16,968 bases of DNA, taken from Corallococcus sp. (lineage in GTDB: Bacteria; Bacillota; Clostridia; Christensenellales; CAG-314). The notes below the pieces were generated by a model. It did not search any database and was not told where the DNA came from. It saw only the letters and a list, made by a program, of their open reading frames with translations. Both the position numbers and the translations under genes were made by a program. Of this stretch, positions 7,058-13,311 are shown piece by piece. Location of the stretch: assembly GCA_023663205.1 (NCBI GenBank), contig JAMPHX010000023.1, positions 1 through 16,968 of the forward strand. The letters run 5' to 3'. The stretch's first letter is position 1, and each line of letters starts with the position of its first letter.

Positions 7058-7531
7058 TTACATTTGCTGCGAACCTTCGTCAATAGCCGCTTGCTGTTCC
7101 GCTTCCGTCCAAGCCTTTTTGTATTGGATTGCGCCGACCAAATAAAGAACGGGCAACACAAGGCTTATCAAAGCGGATAAAATACCGCTGCCGCCAATCA
7201 TATTGTAAATTGCCAATGCGCCGCATACTGCCATTGCCACTATTGCCACTATGAAGCAAACCTTAGCGGACTTTTGTTTTACGCCGATAATGCCCGCAGT
7301 AAGATAAGCCGCTGCTTCGATGAGATAAAGTATACCCATAATTAAAAGCAATGTTTGAATCGCCGCAAGCGCTATTTCTTGATAACTTGCATCCATTTCT
7401 ACAAGTATCTCATACACCATGTCCGCCAACGCGCTTCCGCCGAACAGGAATATCAATGAAAACAATGCAACAAAGGCGCCTGCAATGATAAACAAAATAC
7501 TTACAACTTTGAGCATTTTATTTTTTTCCAT
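7058..7531 (-). CDS. Small four-helix membrane protein, function unknown (paralogue B)
   Basis: This 157-residue protein is hydrophobic, with about four membrane segments (near residues 8-30, 53-80, 87-110 and 115-137). A short acidic loop follows the first, and the tail is hydrophilic (KKAWTEAEQQAAIDEGSQQM). No characterised family is recognised. It is the likely paralogue of the protein at 6336-6794: the N-terminus MEKNKMLKVVSI and the motif GIIGVKQKSAKVCFIVA line up with its counterparts, and both tails contain AEQQA. The ATG at 7531 follows GGAGGAG with eight bases between. The upstream promoter has nine consecutive G between its -35 and -10 elements, so expression may switch by slippage. 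A strong terminator follows, so it is probably a single-gene unit. A stress or envelope role would be a guess only. Confidence 0.78.
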   Translation of the reverse strand: MEKNKMLKVVSILFIIAGAFVALFSLIFLFGGSALADMVYEILVEMDASYQEIALAAIQTLLLIMGILYLIEAAAYLTAGIIGVKQKSAKVCFIVAIVAMAVCGALAIYNMIGGSGILSALISLVLPVLYLVGAIQYKKAWTEAEQQAAIDEGSQQM

Positions 7532-7567
7532 AAGAGTTTCTCCTCCGTATTATATTAAGGTAGATTT

Positions 7568-7597
7568 ATTGTACTCCCCCCCCCGATATTTTGTCAA
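7568..7597 (-). promoter_or_regulatory. Promoter with G9 tract in its spacer (membrane protein B)
   Basis: On the minus strand a perfect -35, TTGACA (7592-7597), and a near-perfect -10, TACAAT (7568-7573), are 18 bp apart. Nine of the 18 spacer bases are consecutive G (C run at 7576-7584 on the plus strand). Transcription would start about 30 nt before the ATG at 7531. Loss of one G would give the optimal 17-bp spacer; gain of one or two would weaken it. Homopolymer spacers of this type switch expression in Neisseria genes such as porA and opc. Confidence 0.7.
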
Positions 7598-7682
7598 TTG
7601 TTTTGACGCAAATTATTAAACAAATTACAATATTTTTTACTAAATCGTTCGTTTATGACAAAATATACGTGCGGGGGGGGAG
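7574..7682. repeat. Imperfect inverted repeat with G8/G9 tracts
   Basis: The left arm (7574-7596, minus strand) reads TGACAAAATAT, C, G9, AG. The right arm (7656-7682, plus strand) reads TGACAAAATAT, ACGTG, C, G8, AG. They differ only by the five-base insertion and one G. About 59 bp of AT-rich DNA separates the arms and contains a rightward promoter-like pair. The right arm has no matching -10, so it may be a decayed or inactive promoter copy. Confidence 0.75.
7603..7631 (+). promoter_or_regulatory. Candidate rightward promoter between the G-tract arms
   Basis: TTGACG (7603-7608) and TACAAT (7626-7631) are 17 bp apart on the plus strand. It is nearly back-to-back with the leftward promoter. 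A transcript from about 7638 would run through the right G-tract arm toward nadE with a leader of roughly 430 nt. No intervening terminator is obvious. Confidence 0.4.
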
Positions 7683-8002
7683 AGATTTTGCCGAACTACG
7701 CCGTTTACCCACATATATGACCGTTGCACTGTTAGCCGCTGCAATATAATTCATATAGATACGGACGTAACTCATTATCTTTTGCGATATAATAAACGCA
7801 AAACCGCGTCAGCGCTTACATACAATTCAATTGCGCCGTTTAGCGAAATTCCGACAAGTTTCGACAATATACGCACCGATATTAAATTACGCGTTTGTGC
7901 GCAAATTTATTCGTATTTTGAAAAATATTATCACGTAACGGTAAAAATAACCAATAAGGGTAAATTTGCCGTAAATAAACGGTAAAACTTATTAAAAATT
8001 GT

Positions 8003-8035
8003 TTGCATTAGTTCACTAATATGGTAAAATATAAT
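8003..8035 (+). promoter_or_regulatory. nadE core promoter
   Basis: A perfect TATAAT lies at 8030-8035. The -35 is either TTAGTT (8008-8013, 16-bp spacer) or, if TAAAAT (8025-8030) is the -10, TTGCAT (8003-8008, 16-bp spacer). In both readings the palindrome at 8007-8020 covers the -35 and spacer. The start of transcription would be near 8042, giving a short leader of about 28 nt that contains AAGGAAAG. Confidence 0.6.
8007..8020. promoter_or_regulatory. Candidate operator palindrome in the nadE promoter
   Basis: ATTAGT-TC-ACTAAT is a perfect 6-2-6 inverted repeat of 14 bp. Its length and dyad symmetry are typical of sites bound by dimers of XRE/Cro-CI-type repressors (for example the 14-bp operators of phage 434). 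It overlaps the -35/spacer of the gene whose own product begins with an XRE-type domain. Binding by that product is an inference. Confidence 0.5.
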
Positions 8036-8071
8036 GCAAATATAAAATAAACAAGGAAAGTATGGTAAAAT
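8020..8071 (+). repeat. 11-bp direct repeat flanking the nadE transcription start
   Basis: TATGGTAAAAT occurs at 8020-8030 and again at 8061-8071, 41 bp apart (about four DNA turns). The first copy overlaps the end of the palindrome and the -10; the second overlaps the ATG at 8070. It may be an accessory binding element or chance in AT-rich DNA. Confidence 0.4.
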
Positions 8072-10211
8072 GGGCGATTCAAGTAACATAATCGGTAAAA
8101 TTCGCGAAAGAAAGAAAACTTTGGGCATAACCAATGCCCGTCTTGCGCAGCAAAGCGGAGTAAGTCAGGGAACGCTAAACAAAATTTTGAGCGGCGAAGC
8201 CAAAAATCCGCGCAGAGAAAACATCGCAAAACTGTGCAATGCGCTCGGGATTACTGCGGAAAACTTTGCGTCGCAGCAAAATACCTGTCAATCACACTGC
8301 AAAGATATGTCCTTCGGTCTGCTCAAAGTTGCGGCGGATTGTTGCGAAATACGCGTATCCGACTGCGATTTCAATGCGCGGGCAATCGTAAACAAGTTGC
8401 ACAGTCTTGCCGATTCGGGAGTAAAACTTGCCGTACTGCCCGAACTGTGCGTGACGGGCTACACCTGCGGCGATTTGTTTTTTCAACGCAATTTGATTGA
8501 TAACGCCGAAGTTGCGCTGTCGTATATACTGCAAAACACTTGTCAAATTGATTTGGTATTTGCCATAGGGCTTCCCGTACGCGTAGACGGCAGACTCTAC
8601 AACTGCGCCGCCGTTGCATACAAAGGGCAATTGCTGGGAATAGTTCCAAAATCCAACCTGCCCAATTACAACGAGTTTAGCGAAAAACGCTACTTTTTTG
8701 CCGCGCCGCGTAATATAACGCAGATAACTCTGTGCGGAACAAAAGTGCCCTTCGGCACAAATTTGCTATTTAAAAACACTTTGCGCGACGAGTACTGTTT
8801 TGCCTGCGAAGTTTGCGAGGACGTTTGGGTAGCAAATCCGCCCTCTACTGCGCACTGCCGAAACGGCGCAAACGTAATTCTCAATCTATCGGCAAGCAAC
8901 GAAACGGTTGCCAAAGCCGAGTACCGCCGCAAAATGATTGAAATGCAATCGGCGCGTTGCTGCTGCATATACGCTTACAGCAGTTGCGGAGAGGGCGAAT
9001 CCACATCCGACGTTGTATTTTCCGCGCACAATATGCTTGCGGAAAACGGCAAAATGCTTGCCGAAGCGCGTTTGTTTGAAATGCAAAGCGCAATTTGCGA
9101 GGCGGATTTGGAGTTGATTACGCATGACCGCACAAAGTCGTACGACCAAACTGACCCCGACGCGGAATACCTTACGGTATACTTTACGCAAACGCTTGAC
9201 AATATCAAAAATCCGCTGCGCTCTTACCCGCAAATGCCCTTTGTGCCGTCGGACAAAAAGGAACTGCATTCGCGCGCGGAATTGATACTTACAATGCAAG
9301 CGCACGCGCTCAAAAAGCGTATGCAAAGCGCGCGCGCCGACAAACTTGTACTGGGCGTATCGGGAGGACTCGACAGTTCGCTTGCGCTGTTTGCGTGCGT
9401 GCGCGCACTTAAACTTGCCGGCAAACCTGCAAACGACCTTGTTGCCGTTACAATGCCCTGCTTCGGCACTACCGAACGTACTTTGAATAACAGCATATCT
9501 CTTGCAAACGCAGTAAAAGCCACCGTACGCAAAATAGATATTTCGCAGGCGGTACTGCGTCACTTTGACGATATAGGACATGACCGAAATAACGTCGACG
9601 TCGTATACGAAAACAGTCAAGCGCGCGAACGCACGCAAGTGCTTATGGACATTGCCAACGGAATAAACGCTCTTGTGGTAGGCACGGGCGATTTGTCGGA
9701 AATTGCGCTTGGATGGTCCACCTACAACGGCGACCAAATGTCAATGTACGCGGTAAACAGTTCCGTACCCAAGACGCTTATTCCCAAGATTGTTCAATAC
9801 GAAGCGCAGCGCCTCGGCGGAGAAATAATAAATACGGTAAACGACATTGTCGCAACCCCCATAAGCCCCGAACTTAAACCCGCAGCGGCGGACGGTCAAA
9901 TAGACCAAAGGACGGAAAACGTCATTGGCAGTTACAAACTGCACGACTACTTTTTGTATCTGTTTGTACGCTGCGGTTATTCGCCGGCAAAGATACTTTA
10001 CTTTGCGCAAAGAACTTTTGCGGGAGAATTCTCCGTCGAAGAAATAAAGCGTACTCTCAAAGTATTTTTGCGACGGTTCTTTACTCAGCAGTTTAAACGC
10101 GCCGCAAGCCCCGACGGAATAAGATTGGGAACCGTAGGACTTTCCGCACGCAGCGAATGGCGTATGCCAAGCGACGTTTCGTTTGAACAGTATCTTGCCG
10201 AATTGGAATAA
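8070..10211 (+). CDS. nadE: Glutamine-dependent NAD+ synthetase with N-terminal XRE helix-turn-helix domain
   Basis: This 713-residue cytoplasmic enzyme makes NAD+ from deamido-NAD+, ATP and glutamine, the last step of NAD synthesis. Residues ~8-62 form a Cro/CI-type helix-turn-helix (ITNARLAQQSGVSQGTLNKI). After a short linker, a nitrilase-fold glutaminase domain (~82-350) shows the catalytic triad E125 (LPELCVTGY), K194 (VPKSNLPNY) and C249 (EVCEDVW). The C-terminal ATP-pyrophosphatase synthetase domain has its P-loop SGGLDSS at 431-437 and GTGDLSEIALGWSTYNGD further on. The enzyme part has normal length and intact residues; the roughly 75-residue HTH is extra. ATG 8070 starts the HTH in frame and follows AAGGAAAG at 8053-8060, so the fusion is not an artefact of start choice. 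A palindrome in its promoter suggests autoregulation by NAD status (inference). Confidence 0.95.
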   Translation: MGDSSNIIGKIRERKKTLGITNARLAQQSGVSQGTLNKILSGEAKNPRRENIAKLCNALGITAENFASQQNTCQSHCKDMSFGLLKVAADCCEIRVSDCDFNARAIVNKLHSLADSGVKLAVLPELCVTGYTCGDLFFQRNLIDNAEVALSYILQNTCQIDLVFAIGLPVRVDGRLYNCAAVAYKGQLLGIVPKSNLPNYNEFSEKRYFFAAPRNITQITLCGTKVPFGTNLLFKNTLRDEYCFACEVCEDVWVANPPSTAHCRNGANVILNLSASNETVAKAEYRRKMIEMQSARCCCIYAYSSCGEGESTSDVVFSAHNMLAENGKMLAEARLFEMQSAICEADLELITHDRTKSYDQTDPDAEYLTVYFTQTLDNIKNPLRSYPQMPFVPSDKKELHSRAELILTMQAHALKKRMQSARADKLVLGVSGGLDSSLALFACVRALKLAGKPANDLVAVTMPCFGTTERTLNNSISLANAVKATVRKIDISQAVLRHFDDIGHDRNNVDVVYENSQARERTQVLMDIANGINALVVGTGDLSEIALGWSTYNGDQMSMYAVNSSVPKTLIPKIVQYEAQRLGGEIINTVNDIVATPISPELKPAAADGQIDQRTENVIGSYKLHDYFLYLFVRCGYSPAKILYFAQRTFAGEFSVEEIKRTLKVFLRRFFTQQFKRAASPDGIRLGTVGLSARSEWRMPSDVSFEQYLAELE

Positions 10212-10553
10212 TGCAGATATTGACGGCATAATCCATATTTTATATTTAATGCAAATTTCAAATAATCTCTATACATTACAACAGCGCGCAGGTCAATTGA
10301 CCTGCGCGCTGCGTATTTATATAGGTATGTAAAATATAATACTCTCCGCTTTTGCGATGTTGACAAACTGCCGTTTGCAGTAATTTGCAAAAACCGACAA
10401 GGCTTTGTTTGCGGCATTTACTCAACAGTCAATAAAAACACACCGCTACCCTATTGTAGCAATATCCCGTCCGCGCAATGTGTGAAAACGTGCATAATAA
10501 ATTAGTATTTCCGCCGAAGTCCGCGGAGCGACTGCACGGTTGGGATATATGCG
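10212..10553. other. Convergent intergenic region between nadE and the phage module
   Basis: nadE (rightward) and the phage coiled-coil gene (leftward) converge here across 342 bp. The only strong structure is the perfect palindrome at 10282-10311. Further right there are weak short hairpins (for example ACTGC/GCAGT at 10368-10382) and an isolated TTGACA at 10360-10365 without a matching -10. No tRNA or other obvious attachment site is visible. One boundary of the phage element should fall in this gap. Confidence 0.5.
10282..10311. terminator. 30-bp perfect palindrome, probable bidirectional terminator
   Basis: The sequence is self-complementary from 10282 to 10311 (left half CAGCGCGCAGGTCAA), with GC-rich outer arms and an AATT centre, about 70 bp after the nadE stop. 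The flanks are only moderately T-rich (CGTATTTATATA on the right), so termination efficiency is unclear. The symmetry would serve converging transcripts from both sides; a protein-binding or cruciform site is an alternative. Confidence 0.5.
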
Positions 10554-11465
10554 CTATTGAGGCAACGACTGTATGTACTCCTGCATATATTGGTAGTAAT
10601 TGCCGAAGTGGTAACTCAGAGTGCTGTCCGCGTTGAACAAAGCAAGCGCCTCACTGCGCGGCAGCGTTGCAAAATACCGCTTTGCCAAATCCACCTTTTC
10701 TTCCGATTTCATATTTTCGACGCCCGTCAAGCCCAATTCTCCTATCGTCTGCGCGGCTTGAAGCGCGCGGCGCTGTTCCGAAATCTCGGCGTTGAACATA
10801 CTTCTTTTGCGCGTGGATTGATATTCGGTTTCCTTTTCGTCCACCGTATTGTTGTAGCGCGTGACGGTATCGGCGTCCTTTTGGCAACTGTCTTTGAGCG
10901 ATAGGTATTCCTCGTTTGCCTGCGCCTCGAATTGCGCATGAATATTGGCAAGGTTTACCTCTTTGTTTTGCAAAAGCAATTGCTTAGTCTGCTCGTTTTC
11001 CTGTTTTTTTGCTTGATACTCGGCAAGTTTTGCAGCAAGTTTACTGCTGCGTTCTTCCGTCAGAGAGTCTATTTTGCCGGCAAGCATACTGGAACCGAAA
11101 ACGCCCTTCTTCAAACAATCGCACTGCGCCTTTTTTATCTTCTCCGCATATTCGGCGTATATTTGCGCGCACGCGGCATTGTATTTGGATTCCGCCTTGC
11201 ACAACTCAGAGTCGGCGGCATTTGCCTTATCGGCATAGGATTGTTCCAAAACATTGACTTTGCCGTCGTAATACGCGCGGTATTTTTCCTGCGCCCTTTG
11301 CAGCAGTTCGGCGTCGGAAGGCGCGTTGTAAACAAGTTTTTCAAGTCCCAATGTTTCGGGCAAATCCAACGTCACGGGCATTACCGTACGCGAATACATT
11401 GCGTCGACGTCGTTCATTTGCTGTTTTAGTTGTTCGTAACTTGCAGCGGTTGCGTTGTTTGCCAT
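10554..11465 (-). CDS. Phage coiled-coil structural protein (possible internal virion/ejection protein)
   Basis: This 303-residue protein is strongly helical, rich in Ala, Glu, Lys and Gln, with long coiled-coil segments over about residues 55-215. There is no signal peptide or enzyme motif. A motif GVFGSSMLAGKIDSLTEE near the middle resembles segments I recall in proteins encoded downstream of nozzle genes in Bacillota prophages, but this is memory rather than a search. Its position as last gene of a podovirus-like head/tail module fits an internal virion or tail-associated protein. The ATG at 11465 is preceded by GAGGAGGTG, which lies inside the end of the upstream gene; the open frame 22 codons further upstream overlaps that gene and is not used. 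No terminator with a clear T run follows; the palindrome at 10282 is 240 bp away. Confidence 0.6.
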   Translation of the reverse strand: MANNATAASYEQLKQQMNDVDAMYSRTVMPVTLDLPETLGLEKLVYNAPSDAELLQRAQEKYRAYYDGKVNVLEQSYADKANAADSELCKAESKYNAACAQIYAEYAEKIKKAQCDCLKKGVFGSSMLAGKIDSLTEERSSKLAAKLAEYQAKKQENEQTKQLLLQNKEVNLANIHAQFEAQANEEYLSLKDSCQKDADTVTRYNNTVDEKETEYQSTRKRSMFNAEISEQRRALQAAQTIGELGLTGVENMKSEEKVDLAKRYFATLPRSEALALFNADSTLSYHFGNYYQYMQEYIQSLPQ

Positions 11466-11467
11466 TT

Positions 11468-12745
11468 TTACACCTCCTCGACCGTCGTAAACACCGCTTT
11501 GGCGTAAGTGACGCAAAGAGATGCCGAACAAAAGGCAAATTCAAACTTCCTTCCCATTGCGCCTACAAATACAGAGTTGCGTCCCGACGGCACAAAATAC
11601 CTTCTAATCCGTCCGTCGCATATTACCGTCGCCGTCAGCGGGTTTTGCGCGTACAATTCCAACGTCTTTAATTTGGCGGGGGCTCTTTGCGTAAAAAACG
11701 CAGGTTTGACGCGTGCATACGAAAATCCTGCCGCGCTGCGCCCGTCGTATACAAAAAGTTTGCCGAACCCGCTGCAAATTGCCGCTATCTTGCCGTCGTA
11801 CACTCCCAAAAACACAACGCTGCTCGGCATCGAAATTACCGCTTCGTCCTCATCGCTGCGGACATAGACGGCACTGCCGCCGACGTCCGCTTCCGTAATT
11901 GCGCAAGGCAATTTGCCCAAGGCGTACGCATACTGCCCGTTTACACAGCAAGCATTGCCATTTGTTTCTGCTTGCGGCAAACTCGTTTGGCAAACGTATC
12001 GAACTTGCGCTCCGTCAAAAGACGCTACGCCCTTTTCGGTGTAAAAATACGCCCTTTTGCCGTCGCAGGCAACGGAATTTGCCATCAACTTGCCGCAGTT
12101 GCAGGCAATAAACTTTGCGGTAAACTCCTCCTCGCACCCCGAAACAGTCAATACGGCTACTCCGTTTCGGCTAAACGCGGCAACTTTGCCGTCCACATTT
12201 GCAAGCGCAATAACGGGTTCTTGCGGTTGTATATATCCGCCGTTCGGCACGGAAAAATCGCAAACGTCCGTAACCGACGAAAAATACAGTTTGCCGTCGG
12301 TACCGATACCGAACAGCCTGCCGTTGCACCAGACGATATTCGTCATATGAGGCGCGTCGGCTTTGACTGCCTCTGTGCGCGACAGTTTGTACAGCGCACC
12401 GTCTTGCGTAAGAACAAAAAGAAACATTCCGCCGATATACGCCTTTATTGCGCAAACAACCTTTCCTACGGGTATGCATACATCGGCGTTTACCCGAGAA
12501 ATTCCTTTGAGATTGCCGTCGGACGTAAGAACATAAATACATTCGCCGTCAAGTTGCCAAAATGCAACTGCGTCCGAAAAATCCGCGCCGACGACGTCTG
12601 TCTGCGAAAAGCCGCCGCACGCTTCGAGCGCGCCGCTCTTGACACGGCAGTTAAGCAGAAAATCAAAGTCGCCGCCCTCCTGCAAATCCAACGTCAAAGT
12701 TTTTTTTGCTGTTTTTATTTTGGGCAAAGATTTGTCTTTACGCAC
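11468..12745 (-). CDS. Phage beta-propeller-like tail nozzle/stopper protein
   Basis: This 425-residue protein is built of repeated short beta-strand units such as GECIYVLTSDGNLKGIS, GGMFLFVLTQDGALYKLS, GRLFGIGTDGKLYFSS and DGKIAAICSGFGKLFVYDG. This pattern is typical of beta-propeller blades. In podoviruses the T7 gp12 tail-tube/nozzle protein and P22 gp10 occupy the same place after the capsid and connector genes; I infer that role here. The start taken is GTG 12745, which shares one base with the TAG stop of the upstream gene; GGCGGTGG nearby may serve as a ribosome site. The frame stays open upstream for about 43 codons, but that part only shadows the upstream gene. Its end contains the Shine-Dalgarno of the next gene. 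Sequence-level homology to a named family was not tested. Confidence 0.65.
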   Translation of the reverse strand: MRKDKSLPKIKTAKKTLTLDLQEGGDFDFLLNCRVKSGALEACGGFSQTDVVGADFSDAVAFWQLDGECIYVLTSDGNLKGISRVNADVCIPVGKVVCAIKAYIGGMFLFVLTQDGALYKLSRTEAVKADAPHMTNIVWCNGRLFGIGTDGKLYFSSVTDVCDFSVPNGGYIQPQEPVIALANVDGKVAAFSRNGVAVLTVSGCEEEFTAKFIACNCGKLMANSVACDGKRAYFYTEKGVASFDGAQVRYVCQTSLPQAETNGNACCVNGQYAYALGKLPCAITEADVGGSAVYVRSDEDEAVISMPSSVVFLGVYDGKIAAICSGFGKLFVYDGRSAAGFSYARVKPAFFTQRAPAKLKTLELYAQNPLTATVICDGRIRRYFVPSGRNSVFVGAMGRKFEFAFCSASLCVTYAKAVFTTVEEV

Positions 12746-13311
12746 TACAACCACCGCCTTTGCGGAAGGCGTTTGCCGCGTCTGACGCTTGTCGAATCGA
12801 TATTTTTGCGGTATTTGTCGTCCCAAGCCGAGGCGCCTTCGTAATCCGCGCGCAAAAAACAGTATTCCGCGCAAACTCCCTCTGCAAGCACTGCCGCCGT
12901 TACTTTGGCAGTAGGCAAATCTATTTCGCCGTCAAACTCCGCATTCTCGCCCTTCTTGGCATACTTTACGCAGTACGCGCCGTCAAATTCGACCTTTACG
13001 CAGGATGCGTTTTGACGAAACTTGACTCTTGTTCCAAACGTGTCTTTTACGGAGATTATTTCCAGCGGTTTAAATTTCAATTCGTCGTAGAAAATTTTGC
13101 CGTCTGCCGCGTTTGCGCTTTCCTCGCAAATATCGGGGAAAGCGTCTGTACGCAACTCGTCCAAAATATAGTTTAGACACCTAAGAAGCATACTTACCGT
13201 CGAATCGCACTGCGCGTCGCTAAGCGCACGCGCGCTGTCTTTGAAGTAATATTCCGGCAAATTCAATTGAAGATAGGCGTTGACCTCGTACAAAACATCC
13301 TTAACTTTCAA
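12745..13311 (-). CDS. Phage connector / tail-tube-like protein
   Basis: This 188-residue protein has a helical N-terminal part (VLYEVNAYLQLNLPEYYFKD, then LLRCLNYILDELRTDAF) and a beta-rich middle. Near the end comes a helix, EGVCAEYCFLRADYEGASAW, followed by DDKYRKNI. That arrangement, with a late helix 'AEYxLxxxxYxxAxxWDxxY', is what I associate with T7 gp11-type tail-tube A/adaptor proteins that join portal and nozzle; the link is by pattern and position. The start is TTG 13311, placed just after AAAGGAGGAG and overlapping the 97-residue gene by 11 bp. A longer open frame to 13518 runs entirely inside that gene and is rejected. The basic C-terminus (SVRRGKRLPQRRW) is notable. The stop is fused to the start of the next gene, implying translational coupling. 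Confidence 0.6.
   Translation of the reverse strand: MKVKDVLYEVNAYLQLNLPEYYFKDSARALSDAQCDSTVSMLLRCLNYILDELRTDAFPDICEESANAADGKIFYDELKFKPLEIISVKDTFGTRVKFRQNASCVKVEFDGAYCVKYAKKGENAEFDGEIDLPTAKVTAAVLAEGVCAEYCFLRADYEGASAWDDKYRKNIDSTSVRRGKRLPQRRWL

Larger units (their letters stand above)
7532..8069. other. Large divergent regulatory region with homopolymer tracts
   Basis: This 538-bp stretch lies between membrane protein B (leftward) and the NAD synthetase gene (rightward). It holds a leftward promoter with a G9 spacer tract, a rightward promoter-like pair (TTGACG 7603-7608, TACAAT 7626-7631, 17 bp), an inverted partial copy of the G-tract element, two isolated TATAAT boxes (7745-7750, 7788-7793), and the nadE promoter with its palindrome. 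A 67-codon open frame with a TTG start (7782-7985) has no Shine-Dalgarno and is not called. The size is unusual for so compact a chromosome. Confidence 0.6.

Noticed and set aside
7576..7680. C9 and G8 runs as sequencing or assembly artefacts
   Set aside because: Two independent tracts sit in matching promoter-like contexts in opposite orientation, which an artefact would not produce; the exact lengths remain uncertain.
7782..7985. 67-codon plus-strand open frame upstream of nadE
   Set aside because: It starts with TTG, has no Shine-Dalgarno, and has no recognisable motif. A TATAAT box at 7745-7750 could transcribe it, so it is not fully excluded, but the sequence alone does not support a gene.
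8886..9737. 283-codon minus-strand open frame inside nadE
   Set aside because: It is antisense to the conserved enzyme domains and has no motif or ribosome site.
10360..10365. TTGACA as a promoter after nadE
   Set aside because: No -10 hexamer lies 15-19 bp downstream and no plus-strand gene follows.
11687..12844. 385-codon plus-strand open frame in the phage region
   Set aside because: It is antisense to the nozzle-like protein gene, rich in Arg, Lys and Cys with no domain, and lacks a ribosome site; it is a codon-bias shadow.
12746..12874. N-terminal extension of the nozzle-like protein
   Set aside because: The extension overlaps the connector gene, is basic and low in structure, and has no ribosome site; the GTG at 12745 fits operon packing better.
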